Shown: positions 16,666 to 25,201 of the stretch, in pieces
How positions within the stretch are numbered: position 1 is the first letter of the stretch
Layout of the letters: each line of letters starts with the position of its first letter
DNA from: JAMQPK01 sp963782595
GTDB taxonomy: Bacteria > Acidobacteriota > Vicinamibacteria > Vicinamibacterales > JAMQPK01
Assembly: GCA_963782595.1 (NCBI GenBank)
Contig: CAWAKJ010000007.1
Coordinates: 806,001-870,000 of the forward strand
Reading direction: 5' to 3'
DNA length: 64,000 nt
Program-made: the position numbers and the translations under genes
The notes under the pieces: generated by a model
Seen by the model: the letters and a program-made list of their open reading frames with translations, nothing else
The model's database searches: none
Told to the model about the DNA's origin: nothing

Positions 16666-18042
16666 ATGACAGCGTCTGACGCTCCCCCTGTGCCTGTTTC
16701 CGACGCCCTGGTCGTCTTTGGCGTGACGGGCGATCTGGCCTACAAGAAGATTTTTCCGGCGCTGCAGGCGCTCGTGAAACGGCGCCAGCTGAACGTGCCC
16801 ATCGTGGGGGTCGGGCGCACGCCGATGGCGCGCGAGCAACTGATCGATCGCATGCGCAAAAGCGTGTCCGAACGGGGACCGATTGACGAGGACGCGTTCT
16901 CGCGCCTCACGTCGCTGTTGCACTATGTATCGGGCGACTACGGCGACCTGGAGACATTCACGAGAATCAGGCACACCCTCGGCGACGCGCGGCACCCGAT
17001 CTTCTATCTCGCCATCCCGCCGAGCGCGTTTCCGAGAACGGTCGAGTACCTGTCGGAAGCCGGTTGCGCTGCCGGGGGGCGCGTCGTCATCGAGAAGCCC
17101 TTCGGGCGCGATCTCGAATCGGCGCGCGCGCTGAATGCCACCCTGCACAAGGCGTTCTCCGAGGAGGCCATCTTCCGCATCGATCACTACCTCGGCAAGG
17201 AAGCCGTGCAGAACATCCTGTACTTCCGGTTCGCCAACGCCTTCCTCGAGCCGATCTGGAACCGGCAGTACGTCGAGAGCGTGCACATCACGATGGCCGA
17301 GTCGTTCGGCGTCGAAGGGCGCGGCGGGTTCTACGAGGAGACCGGCGTCATCCGCGATGTGGTGCAGAACCACTTGCTGCAGATCGTCGGCTATCTCGCG
17401 ATGGAGCCGCCTTCGGCCGCGTGGCGCGAAGCGCTGCGCGACGAGCAGGCCAAAGTGCTGCGCACCGTCCGCCCGCTGTCGCCCTCCGAGATCGTGCTCG
17501 GCCAGTTTCGCGGCTACCGCGACGAGGCCGGCGTCAGCAAGACCTCGAACGTGCCGACCTATGCGGCGCTGCACCTGTTCGTCGATTCGTGGCGATGGTT
17601 TGGCGTGCCGTTTCACATCACGGCTGGAAAGTGCCTGAACACCACGCGCACCGACGTACTTGTGAAATTGAAGCCGGCGCCCCGCGTGGTGTTCGCCGAG
17701 GCCGAGCCTCCCGAGCACAACCACGTGCAGTTCACGCTGTCGCCACAGGTGAGTATCGCGCTCGGCGCGCGGGCAAAGCGGCCCGGCGATGGCATGTACG
17801 GCGAGCCTGTGGAGCTGTCCGTTGTCGAGAGTCAGACCGGTGAGCGCCTCGATGCGTACGAGCGGCTGATCGGCGATGCGATGGAAGGCGATCCCACGCT
17901 GTTCGCGCGGCAGGACGCCGTCGAAGCCGCATGGGCCATCGTCGATCCGGTGCTCGATCACCTGGACTCGGTCTTCACCTACGAGTGTGGCAGCCTCGGA
18001 CCCGCGGAGTCCAAACGTCTGGTCGAGGGCGGATGGGCGTGA
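16666..18042 (+). CDS. zwf: Glucose-6-phosphate dehydrogenase
   Basis: A 458-residue protein, near the usual length. It has the nucleotide-binding GVTGDLAYKKIFPAL (residues 19-33), VIEKPFGRDL (142-151) and the signature RIDHYLGKEA (171-180), whose lysine and histidine take part in catalysis. It oxidises glucose 6-phosphate to 6-phosphogluconolactone, making NADPH. The next gene, overlapping the zwf end, encodes the lactonase, so the pair forms the oxidative branch entry of the pentose phosphate pathway. Confidence 0.96.
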   Translation: MTASDAPPVPVSDALVVFGVTGDLAYKKIFPALQALVKRRQLNVPIVGVGRTPMAREQLIDRMRKSVSERGPIDEDAFSRLTSLLHYVSGDYGDLETFTRIRHTLGDARHPIFYLAIPPSAFPRTVEYLSEAGCAAGGRVVIEKPFGRDLESARALNATLHKAFSEEAIFRIDHYLGKEAVQNILYFRFANAFLEPIWNRQYVESVHITMAESFGVEGRGGFYEETGVIRDVVQNHLLQIVGYLAMEPPSAAWREALRDEQAKVLRTVRPLSPSEIVLGQFRGYRDEAGVSKTSNVPTYAALHLFVDSWRWFGVPFHITAGKCLNTTRTDVLVKLKPAPRVVFAEAEPPEHNHVQFTLSPQVSIALGARAKRPGDGMYGEPVELSVVESQTGERLDAYERLIGDAMEGDPTLFARQDAVEAAWAIVDPVLDHLDSVFTYECGSLGPAESKRLVEGGWA

Positions 18043-18728
18043 CAATGGAGAATTTGCCCGCTCTTCAGCGAATCGTCGCCGGAGAGTTCGCGGCCGCAGC
18101 GGCTACGGCGATCGACGCCCGCGGTACATTTCTCGTGGCGTTGCCGGGGGGATCGGTGGCGACGGCCTTCTTTCCTGTGCTTGCGGGGTTACAGGTCGAC
18201 TGGACGCGCGTGGACTTCTTCTGGATCGACGAGCGTGCCGTTCCGCCGGAGCATCCCGATTCCAATTACGGGCTTGCGTCGCGCCTGCTGCTGCGACCCG
18301 CCGGCGTGCCGGCCTCGCGCGCGCATCGCATGCACGGTGAGCTCGCCGATCTCGACGCGGCGGCGCGTCTCGCCGCGGACGAGTTGAAGGCGGTGGCCGG
18401 CGATCCGCCGCATCTCGATTTTGCCCTTGCCGGCGTCGGCGAAGACGGCCACGTCGCGTCAATCTTCGCCGGCGGCGCGGGGCTCGACTGCGACGCAGGG
18501 CCGGTCATCAGCATCGACGACGCCCCCAAGCCGCCACCGCGGCGCCTGACCATGACGCTGCCCGTGCTTGCGGGCGCCCGCCGCGTCATCATCGCGGGAT
18601 TCGGCGCGACGAAAGCCAGGGTCATTCACGATGCGCTGCACGGTGATGCTGCGGCGACGCCCGTCGGCGCGCTCCTGCGCCTGGCGCCTTCGCCTCTCGT
18701 GCTGCTCGATCACCCGTACTCGCATTAA
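18039..18728 (+). CDS. pgl: 6-phosphogluconolactonase
   Basis: About 229 residues of the NagB/DevB superfamily: FLVALPGGSVATAFFPVL, TRVDFFWIDERAVPPEHPDSNYGLA (typical DER...P..SN pattern), LDFALAGVGEDGHVASIF (GxGxDGHxASLF), then RRLTMTLPVLAGARRVI. The start is ambiguous: ATG 18033, GTG 18039 (GTGA overlap with the zwf stop, 9 nt after GAGGG) or ATG 18045. GTG 18039 is chosen for its spacing. It hydrolyses 6-phosphogluconolactone made by the upstream zwf product. Confidence 0.92.
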   Translation: MTMENLPALQRIVAGEFAAAAATAIDARGTFLVALPGGSVATAFFPVLAGLQVDWTRVDFFWIDERAVPPEHPDSNYGLASRLLLRPAGVPASRAHRMHGELADLDAAARLAADELKAVAGDPPHLDFALAGVGEDGHVASIFAGGAGLDCDAGPVISIDDAPKPPPRRLTMTLPVLAGARRVIIAGFGATKARVIHDALHGDAAATPVGALLRLAPSPLVLLDHPYSH

Positions 18729-18737
18729 GATAGGCGC

Positions 18738-19688
18738 ATGTACAAACTTCTTTTTACTTTCATTTGTGCCGCCGCGCTCGCCTCGTGCGGCGGATCGCCA
18801 GAACCAGCGCAGACCGCTAAACCCGCCGAACCGCCACCGCCTGCGGTGACCGCGACGCCGGCATCACAACCACCCGCGATAAAACCCGGCTGGACTGTCA
18901 CGGACATGCGCACGCCGGAAAGCGTGTATCTCGACGAGGGGTCCGGCTATCTGTACGTGTCGCAGATTGACGGGCAGCCGAATCAGAAGGACGGAAAGGG
19001 GCGCATCTCGAAGATCGGGCTGGACGGGTCGGTCGCGACCGCCGACTGGTTTACGGCGTTGAACGCGCCCAAAGGCCTGCGAAGCTTTGGCGGTGTCCTG
19101 TGGGTCGCAGACCTCGACGAAGTCATCGGCATCGACATCGCGACGGCCAAGGAAACCGCGCGCGTCAAGATCGACGGCGCCCAGTTCCTCAACGATGTGG
19201 CTATCGGCGCCGAGGGCACGGTGTATGTGTCCGACATGCTGGCGAGCCGCATTTATGCCATCAAGGACAACAAGGCGACCGTCTTTGCCGAAGGCGAGCA
19301 GCTCGAGTATCCGAACGGCCTGTTCGTGGACGGCGAGCGTCTCGTTGTCGGCGGCTGGGGCAAGCCGGCTGCCGATTTCAGCACCAAGGTGCCGGGCCGT
19401 CTCTACATGCTCGATCTGAAGACGAAGCAGAAGACGCTCATCACCAAGCAGCCGCTGGGCAATATCGACGGCGTCGAGCAGGAAGCGCGCGGCGGATTCC
19501 TCGTCACCGACTATCTGGCCGGCAAGGTGATCCAGGTGGCGCCAGACGGCGTCTCACGCGTCGTGCGGACGTTCAAGCCGGGGCTTGCCGATCACACGTT
19601 CCTCTACGCACAAGGCGACGTGCTCATCGTTCCGCACATGAATGAGAACACGGTAGCGGCCTACGATATCGGCGCCGACATGAAGTAA
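18738..19688 (+). CDS. SMP-30/NHL-like beta-propeller lipoprotein
   Basis: A 316-residue protein with a lipoprotein signal (LLFTFICAAALASC; Cys at about residue 17) and a Pro/Ala-rich linker. A six-bladed-propeller-like repeat series follows (ESVYLDEGSGYLYVSQIDG, GLRSFGGVLWVADLDEVIGID, EGTVYVSDMLASRIYAI, GGFLVTDYLAGKVIQV). The pattern is that of SMP-30/gluconolactonase-like or NHL sugar-lactone-type propellers, but no catalytic residues could be assigned. It starts 9 bp after pgl, so it may share the zwf/pgl transcript. Confidence 0.8.
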   Translation: MYKLLFTFICAAALASCGGSPEPAQTAKPAEPPPPAVTATPASQPPAIKPGWTVTDMRTPESVYLDEGSGYLYVSQIDGQPNQKDGKGRISKIGLDGSVATADWFTALNAPKGLRSFGGVLWVADLDEVIGIDIATAKETARVKIDGAQFLNDVAIGAEGTVYVSDMLASRIYAIKDNKATVFAEGEQLEYPNGLFVDGERLVVGGWGKPAADFSTKVPGRLYMLDLKTKQKTLITKQPLGNIDGVEQEARGGFLVTDYLAGKVIQVAPDGVSRVVRTFKPGLADHTFLYAQGDVLIVPHMNENTVAAYDIGADMK

Positions 19689-19764
19689 ACAGGAGACTAG
19701 GAGATTAGGAGGGCTAGGAGGATTCTTTTCGAAAAGAATTTCTCCTAGTCTCCTAAGCTCCTGT
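19688..19764. terminator. Long AGGAG-type hairpin, likely bidirectional terminator
   Basis: The left arm (19688-19729) starts with AACAGGAGACTAGGAG and ends with AGGATTCTTTT. The right arm (19732-19764) begins AAAAGAATTTCTCCTAGTC and ends CTCCTGT. They pair almost completely around a CG turn. It lies exactly between the converging propeller-lipoprotein gene (ends 19688) and the PQQ-dehydrogenase gene (ends 19770), so it can terminate both. It shares wording with the inverted repeat at 2304-2419. Confidence 0.75.
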
Positions 19765-19769
19765 AAAAC

Positions 19770-20894
19770 CTATTTCCCCGCGTACGAGATCCGGTAAATC
19801 ACCCCAGCCATATCGTCCGACACCAGCATCGATCCATCCGGCAGCACTTCGAGATCCGCAGGACGACCCCACCGCTGGCGATTGTCGAGCCACCCTTCGG
19901 CGAACGGCTCATAGGCGACAACCTTGTTGTCCTGCAGGCGGGCGATCGAGATGCGATTGCCGTTGAACGGCGTCCCCGGACTGCGGTTCCACGAGCCGTG
20001 CTCCGCGATGAAAATCTGATTGCGATACGGCTGCGGGAACTGTGTTCCCGTGTAGAAGCGCATGCCGACGGCGCCCGCGTGCGGATCAAGTCGCTGTGCG
20101 GGCGGTTCGAACTCCGAGCAGCTGCGCTTGGCGCCGAACTCGGGGTCGGGAATCTTGCCTTCGTGACAGAACGGATATCCGAAGTTCATGCCGGCCTTCG
20201 GTACGCGGTTCAACTCGTCTCCCGGGGCGTCGTTGCTGAGGTTGTCGCGTCCGTTGTCTGTGAACCACAACTCGCGCGTCGTCGGATGCCAGTCGAAGCC
20301 CACAGTGTTCCGCACGCCGCGCGCGAAGATCTCCATGCCCGTCCCATCGGGCTTCATCCGCCAGATCGTGTTGTACGGGTCGCCGCGATCGCAGACATTG
20401 CAGGGCGCGCCGACGGGCACGTAGAGCAGGCCGTCGGGCCCGAACCGGATGAACTTCCACCCGTGATGGCGGTCGCTCGGAAACTTATCGGAGACGACGA
20501 CCGGGGTGCCGGCCGATTCGAGCTTCGACTCGATGTTGTCGAAGCGGAGGATGCGGTTGATTTCGGCGATGTACAGAGCGCCGTCGCGGAAGGCGACGCC
20601 GTTCGGCATGTTCCTGAGGCCGCTGATGATCGTGATGACGCGGTCCGCTTTTCCGTCCTTGTTGTCGTCGCGCAGCGCGTACACGTTGCCCGCGTTCCAG
20701 GTACCGACGAAAATCGTTCCGCCGGGGCTCTGGGCAATGGAGCGCGCGTTGGCGACGCCGTCGGCCCAGACCGAGATCTGAAATCCCGGCGGCAGCTTGA
20801 TCCGGTTCAGTTGGACCTTCCCCTGGCCGAGCGTGGTCGATGCCGCACCAGCCGCCACGATGAGCGCGGCTGCAATCGTGAGTTTCTTCAGCAC
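19770..20894 (-). CDS. Secreted PQQ-dependent sugar dehydrogenase-like propeller
   Basis: GTG 20894, preceded by GAGGGAGG, gives 374 residues with a signal peptide (KKLTIAAALIVAAGAASTTLGQG); longer starts add unrelated sequence. Blocks match soluble glucose/sorbosone dehydrogenase-type propellers: PPGFQISVWADGVANARSIA, RHHGWKFIRFGPDGLLYVPVG (catalytic-type His), EIFARGVRNTVGFDWHP, ELWFTDNGRDNL, FIAEHGSWNRS and a final GSMLVSDDMAGVIYRI. The Cys pair CNVC is typical of a subgroup. Likely periplasmic sugar or alcohol oxidation with PQQ; the true substrate is unknown. It is divergent from the cupin gene. Confidence 0.85.
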   Translation of the reverse strand: MLKKLTIAAALIVAAGAASTTLGQGKVQLNRIKLPPGFQISVWADGVANARSIAQSPGGTIFVGTWNAGNVYALRDDNKDGKADRVITIISGLRNMPNGVAFRDGALYIAEINRILRFDNIESKLESAGTPVVVSDKFPSDRHHGWKFIRFGPDGLLYVPVGAPCNVCDRGDPYNTIWRMKPDGTGMEIFARGVRNTVGFDWHPTTRELWFTDNGRDNLSNDAPGDELNRVPKAGMNFGYPFCHEGKIPDPEFGAKRSCSEFEPPAQRLDPHAGAVGMRFYTGTQFPQPYRNQIFIAEHGSWNRSPGTPFNGNRISIARLQDNKVVAYEPFAEGWLDNRQRWGRPADLEVLPDGSMLVSDDMAGVIYRISYAGK

Positions 20895-20995
20895 TATGGC
20901 CTCCCTCGTACGTTCAATTCTGTTCCTGCGCATTTTAACCAATGACAGGGTATCTCCAGCCAGACATACAATAGCCGCCCAAGGAGATTTGAGCC

Positions 20996-21460
20996 ATGGC
21001 CCGCACACTCCGGCTTGCCGCAGTTTTCGCGATGCTGACCTTCACCGCTCTTTCGGCCGATCAAGCCGCCCAACAGAAGCCCGCACCCGCCGATGCGCCT
21101 CAGCGCGGCGTTCTCGGACCGGCGCCCAATTTCACGGGCAACACCACGACACTCGATATCACCGATTACGCCGTCGGCCGCCGGGTGTTTGCGGCCGGCG
21201 CGCGCAACGCGACGTGGCACATGCACACGGCGGGGCAGTTGGTGTTCGGCGAGGCCGGACGCGGGCGGCTGCAGATTCAGGGACAACCCATCAAGGAGTT
21301 GGGCGTCGGCGAAAGCGCGTTCATACCCGGCGGCAGCTTCCACTGGCACGGGGCCGCGCCGAATGAAAATTTCACGATGGTGTACATCACCATGGGGCAG
21401 AGCAAGACCAGTCAGGGCGAGCCCGTGACCGAGGATGTCTATCAGGGGAAGAAGAAGTAA
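20996..21460 (+). CDS. Secreted cupin-domain protein
   Basis: A 154-residue protein with a signal peptide (RLAAVFAMLTFTALSADQ). A small cupin barrel follows: ARNATWHMHTAGQLVFGEAGRGRLQIQG (cupin motif 1 with HxH and a downstream Gly-rich turn) and FIPGGSFHWHG (motif 2 His). Three histidines could bind a metal. The shape resembles (R)-mandelonitrile lyase-like and other one-domain cupins, but substrate cannot be named. The C-terminus is lysine-rich. Confidence 0.8.
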   Translation: MARTLRLAAVFAMLTFTALSADQAAQQKPAPADAPQRGVLGPAPNFTGNTTTLDITDYAVGRRVFAAGARNATWHMHTAGQLVFGEAGRGRLQIQGQPIKELGVGESAFIPGGSFHWHGAAPNENFTMVYITMGQSKTSQGEPVTEDVYQGKKK

Positions 21461-21505
21461 AAAGTAGGCCCGAAATTTGCTACTCGGACCAGCGAGGAGC
21501 AATGG

Positions 21506-21682
21506 ATGCCTAACCTTGATACGCCAGATTTCTGCGCCCACCTGGACCGCCTTAAGGTCCTTTGCAATCGGCTCGAGAAGGCCCAACAGGACGAACGCCG
21601 GTATCGCGAGATCGTCCGGCGGATTCGCGTCGAAACCGAGGCGCTGCACGCGACCATCTGCCGCTACCAGGGCAACCCCTGA
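21506..21682 (+). CDS. 58-aa charged helical protein
   Basis: ATG 21506 is preceded by AGGAG (21494-21498) at 7 nt and the frame ends at TGA 21680-21682. The protein reads MPNLDTPDFCAHLDRL and continues KVLCNRLEKAQQDERRYREIV..., a largely alpha-helical, possibly coiled-coil chain with three cysteines. Good ribosome-binding site, codon use like its neighbours and a defined position between the cupin and TerB-like genes argue for a real gene. Function unknown. Confidence 0.55.
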   Translation: MPNLDTPDFCAHLDRLKVLCNRLEKAQQDERRYREIVRRIRVETEALHATICRYQGNP

Positions 21683-21713
21683 CACATCGCGCCTCGGGTA
21701 AGATTCCCGGATC

Positions 21714-22247
21714 ATGTCGTTGTTGAGGTTTCTGGGCCTGGCTGGGGCGGCCGATTCGGACGAGCGCGATCTCGAAGGCGTGCGCACGATCGTCGATGCG
21801 CTCGACACGCTCGAGCCCGGCCGGGCGCGGCACATCGCGGCCTTTGCGTACATCCTCAGCCGCGTCGCGCACGTCGATCAACATGTCAGCGACGAAGAGA
21901 CTCGAGTCATCGAGCGCGTGATCGCGCGGGAAGGGCAATTGCCGCCAGCGCAGGCGATGCTGGTCGTCGAGATTGCCAAAGCGCAAAGCGTGCTCTTCGG
22001 TGGAATCGAAGACTTCCAGGTGACGCGCGATTTCGCCAGTCGAGCGACGCACGAAGAAAAGCTTGCGCTGCTGCACTGCCTGTTTGCCGTCTCATCTGCC
22101 GACGAGAGGATCGCGGTCATCGAAGACAACGAGATTCGCCGCATCTCGCGCGAGCTGCGCATCGAGCATGCAGACTACATCGCGGTCCGCGTGACCCACA
22201 GAGAGCATCTGGGCGTGCTGAAGCCTGACGAGCCTCCGGCTGGCTAG
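21714..22247 (+). CDS. TerB-like protein
   Basis: A 177-residue all-helical protein. ARHIAAFAYILSRVAHVDQHVSDEETRVIERVI and a second block FAVSSADERIAVIEDNEIRRISREL show the two acidic DxxxSxxE turns typical of the TerB/COG4103 fold, which can bind metal ions. TerB proteins occur in tellurite-resistance and phage-related stress clusters; no other ter gene is present here. Cytoplasmic. Confidence 0.8.
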   Translation: MSLLRFLGLAGAADSDERDLEGVRTIVDALDTLEPGRARHIAAFAYILSRVAHVDQHVSDEETRVIERVIAREGQLPPAQAMLVVEIAKAQSVLFGGIEDFQVTRDFASRATHEEKLALLHCLFAVSSADERIAVIEDNEIRRISRELRIEHADYIAVRVTHREHLGVLKPDEPPAG

Positions 22248-22276
22248 AGCGTTTTTCAGAAAGCTGTAAGCAGTCG

Positions 22277-22301
22277 GTTCCGCGTTCCTGTTCCGCGTTC
22301 C
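22277..22301. repeat. Direct repeat GTTCCGCGTTCC x2
   Basis: GTTCCGCGTTCC occurs at 22277-22288 and again at 22290-22301, between the converging TerB-like and MTHFR-like genes. It is one more member of the tandem micro-repeats seen in spacers of this window. A role is not evident. Confidence 0.4.
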
Positions 22302-22366
22302 AAGGTTCGAGGTGGGCGGCGGATCCAGTACGCCATCTCTTTCTAAGGGCGTGTCGCGCGGAATCG

Positions 22367-23299
22367 CTAAACACTTCTTTCGATCCGCCGGCGCAGCAGC
22401 TGAAGCAGTTCCACGGACGCCTCAATCTCCTCCTTGCGTATGGAGACGCTTTCCACGTTCACACCAAGCGGAATACCCTTGTTCTCTGCGTAGTACAGAA
22501 CTTCTGCGAAGATCCGCTCGCACAGCTCCAACGATTTCGCGAGGGGATCCCTGGCCGACTGGAGATCGTTCTCCAGCCACCGCGGAAAAGCAATGCCGAG
22601 CCATTTCATGAAAGACAGCGTTTTTTCAGAACCGCACGGCGAGAACGTCAGGATAATTGGCAGAGGCATGCCGCCTGTCTTGTCAACCGCAAGGGCGTAG
22701 TCAGACAGCAATGACTTCGTGGACGTCACATCGTAAACAGCCTGTGTAACAAAAAACCGACAACCGTTGGCCGTTTTGGCAAGGATACGCTCGTGTTCAT
22801 CCAGCGTCCGAGCGTGCCGCTCGGCGATTGCGATGCCGCCAAGGAGAAGGTTCGAAGAGTGTTGCCGCGCCAACGCGTACGCGTCCGTCAATCGAAGTCC
22901 GACTTGCGAGTGACGGCTGGGTGCACCGACGAGTACTGATATTCGCGGCCCGTCGTTCTCGCTTTCGAGCCATCGGACGAATCCGTCGCGGGTCTCTCGG
23001 TTCACGCATCGGTAAACGATTTTCGGGACCGCGAGACTCCCAAGGTGGTCATAAGCGTAGACCTCCGGTGGCAGAGTCGGCAAAAATGGGAAGGGCCGTG
23101 GCACCGAGACCCGTTCCGCTTCGTCTTGAATGTCATAGACAATTAGCCCATCGACCGGCAATGACCCAAGCCGCACCAACTGTTGGGCCACGATTGCTTC
23201 CAACCGTTCTGATGGGGTCGCTTGCTTGGGCGGAGCGAAACCATAGAGACAGATTCCAGCGCTCCGTGAGGCCAATTTCTCTGCAAGGGAATTATTCAC
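22367..23299 (-). CDS. Methylenetetrahydrofolate reductase-like protein, key residues altered
   Basis: 310 residues of the MTHFR/proline-dehydrogenase-type barrel: an SLPVDGLIVYDIQDE strand, then LLLGGIAIAERH (matching GGVxIPERH) and GCRFFVTQAVYDV (matching the AGADFxxTQxFFD strand). However, the place of the catalytic FEFFPP holds YGFAPP, losing the Glu, and the LRGDP position reads LVGAPS, losing the Asp. It is therefore a divergent paralogue with doubtful MTHFR activity. GC content looks lower than in the flanking genes, suggesting transfer. It stands alone. Confidence 0.7.
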   Translation of the reverse strand: MNNSLAEKLASRSAGICLYGFAPPKQATPSERLEAIVAQQLVRLGSLPVDGLIVYDIQDEAERVSVPRPFPFLPTLPPEVYAYDHLGSLAVPKIVYRCVNRETRDGFVRWLESENDGPRISVLVGAPSRHSQVGLRLTDAYALARQHSSNLLLGGIAIAERHARTLDEHERILAKTANGCRFFVTQAVYDVTSTKSLLSDYALAVDKTGGMPLPIILTFSPCGSEKTLSFMKWLGIAFPRWLENDLQSARDPLAKSLELCERIFAEVLYYAENKGIPLGVNVESVSIRKEEIEASVELLQLLRRRIERSV

Positions 23300-23720
23300 C
23301 GCGTGTGCATCGCTGGCATGAGATCAGGTCGCCGAACAAATAGCGCCGAACTAATAGTCCAACACTTGAAACGCAGTCTAACGTGACCAACGTGTAAGCA
23401 CAATCAGGCCATAAGAACTGTAGCCAGTCGCTTTCGGCAGTGCGCGGAGGGCACCCACCGGGATGCCCAGCGCGGGTCATAACTCGATTGGCTACATGCC
23501 AACTCAACCCGTATCAGGCTGTCACTGTTGGTCGGGAGTAGTCGCCAAGGGAGGATTGAACGGACAAAACGGACTGCTCGCCACCACGGCGTTACTCAGT
23601 AGTGTGCGATGCGGCGAACCCGACCCGCGGCCTGCGTCAGCGACCGGCTGGCCGGTCGGCAAGCGTGGCGCATCGCGATGAGGATCGACCGCGCCGCCGC
23701 ATGGACGTGTCGACTGAAGA
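23300..23720. other. 421-bp spacer without recognisable gene
   Basis: No convincing reading frame, RNA fold or mobile-element end was seen. Short frames at 23463-23681 and 23602-23856 lack ribosome binding sites and protein-like composition. GC content remains lower in the first 300 bp, as in the MTHFR-like gene beside it, so the whole 22.3-23.6 kb stretch may be foreign. Confidence 0.4.
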
Positions 23721-24158
23721 CTATTTCACGCGGTCGAAGACGAGGTGCGACGCGATCGAGCCCATCATGCCATCGACCGTCATGGTCTTCCCGTCTGCGC
23801 TGAGAGTCGTCTTGGATGTGCCGGTCCCGCCAGGGCCAGCCACCGAGCCCTCGTAGGTATTGGGTCCAGTCTTCTTCCCACGCAACGTCATCACAACTTT
23901 ACCGGCCGAATAGACGGGCACTTCCGCGCCATCCAGCTTGGTGACGTACGTCGTGGTCATTCCTGCCCCGCTCCCGAAATCGATGACTGTGGTGAACTTC
24001 ATTCCATCGGCCACCGGCTCAATCGTCACCGTCTGCTTCGACGTGTCGCCGGGCTTTCCGGAGGGCCGCGTCTTCCAGACTCCATAGAGGGGATCCGCCG
24101 CCGACAGCGGCAGCGTGAGCAGCAGTGCCAACAACAGGGTGCGGTTCAGCAGTTTCAT
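23721..24158 (-). CDS. Secreted DUF2147-like small protein
   Basis: ATG 24158 (preceded by GGGAGG) gives 145 residues; upstream codons are not protein-like. After a signal peptide (LNRTLLLALLLTLPLSAA) comes DPLYGVWKTRPSGKPG and a beta-strand-rich body with KLDGAEVPVYSAGKVVMTLRGKKTGPNTYEGSV. The GxW-type opening and beta content resemble DUF2147 or lipocalin-like secreted proteins. Function unknown. Confidence 0.7.
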   Translation of the reverse strand: MKLLNRTLLLALLLTLPLSAADPLYGVWKTRPSGKPGDTSKQTVTIEPVADGMKFTTVIDFGSGAGMTTTYVTKLDGAEVPVYSAGKVVMTLRGKKTGPNTYEGSVAGPGGTGTSKTTLSADGKTMTVDGMMGSIASHLVFDRVK

Positions 24159-24260
24159 GGGGCCTCCCTGCGGATTACCCAATTCTAAGTCTTGACCAGG
24201 TGGATGGAGCACGAAGTTGAGTGTCGCTCGAAGTTTACACCTCAGCAGTGCTACTCGTGA

Positions 24261-25103
24261 TCAGGCGTCATCGTGTGCGAGGGAGGCGGACAGCTCGCGG
24301 TGGGCGTGGGCCTGTGCGAGCAGCGTGTTGGCCTTGGTCTCGAACGTCTGCACTGCATCGGCGCCGGCAGCAAAACGGGCCGGTGGCTCCTTGAGTCCGA
24401 CGAGCGTTACGAGAGCCTTGGCGAGCTTGGCGGGGTCGCCACCTTGTTTCCCATCCATATTTTTCCAAGCGGCGACGATCTCCTTCGTCCGTTCGGCATA
24501 GCCGTCAACAGTGGGCTGAGCGTAGGTGGTCGAGTCGTTGCTGAGTAGCTCGGTACGGAAGAATCCAGGCTCGACCAGCATCGTGCGGATTCCGAAGGCG
24601 GCGATCTCTGGCGTAAGCGACTCCATCCACCCCTCGATGCCGAACTTCGCGGCGGCATATGCCGTGCAAAACATTTGGCCGGCGATGCCGGCGGTCGAAG
24701 AGATGGCAACGAGCAGCCCGGAGCGCTGCTTGCGCATCACTGGCAGTACAGCGCGAGTGACATTCATCGGACCGAACAGGAGCGTCTCGATCTGATTGCG
24801 GACCTGTTCTGGGCTGAGTTCCTCGAAGAAGCCGGCGAAGAAATTACCCGCATTGTTGACCAGAATGTCGATTCGGCCGAACTTCGCGACGGCGGCCTCA
24901 ATGGCCGCCTCCGCATCCTGCGGGCGAGTCACATCGAGCTTGACGACCAGCAAGTTGTCGTGGTCGCCCACTGCGGCTGCGACTTTCGTAGCATCGCGGC
25001 CAGTGGCGACTACGGCGTGGCCGGCGGTCAGGGCGGCCTTGGCGATGTCGACGCCCAAGCCTCGACCAGCGCCGGTGATGAGCCACACTTTCTTTTCACT
25101 CAC
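24261..25103 (-). CDS. Short-chain dehydrogenase/reductase
   Basis: 280 residues of classical SDR: the nucleotide-binding WLITGAGRGLGVDIA (TGxxxGxG), LDVTRPQDA, VNNAGNFFAGFFEE (NNAG), catalytic Ser in LVAISSTAGIAGQ and YxxxK in YAAAKFGIEGW. The Arg after the first beta strand (TGRD) suggests NADP preference. Substrate unknown. No partner genes beside it. Confidence 0.92.
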   Translation of the reverse strand: MSEKKVWLITGAGRGLGVDIAKAALTAGHAVVATGRDATKVAAAVGDHDNLLVVKLDVTRPQDAEAAIEAAVAKFGRIDILVNNAGNFFAGFFEELSPEQVRNQIETLLFGPMNVTRAVLPVMRKQRSGLLVAISSTAGIAGQMFCTAYAAAKFGIEGWMESLTPEIAAFGIRTMLVEPGFFRTELLSNDSTTYAQPTVDGYAERTKEIVAAWKNMDGKQGGDPAKLAKALVTLVGLKEPPARFAAGADAVQTFETKANTLLAQAHAHRELSASLAHDDA

Positions 25104-25201
25104 GGCATTTCCTCACTCGGACCTTGCCAGCCTAACACCGGAGCGGATCGCGCGCTTGAAGGATTGGATCCGCCGGTTCGAGATGGCGCGATAATGGGTG
25201 G

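Noticed and set aside
16159..18045. 628-codon reverse frame over zwf
   Set aside because: High-GC shadow of zwf; no family motifs, and zwf is unambiguous on the forward strand.
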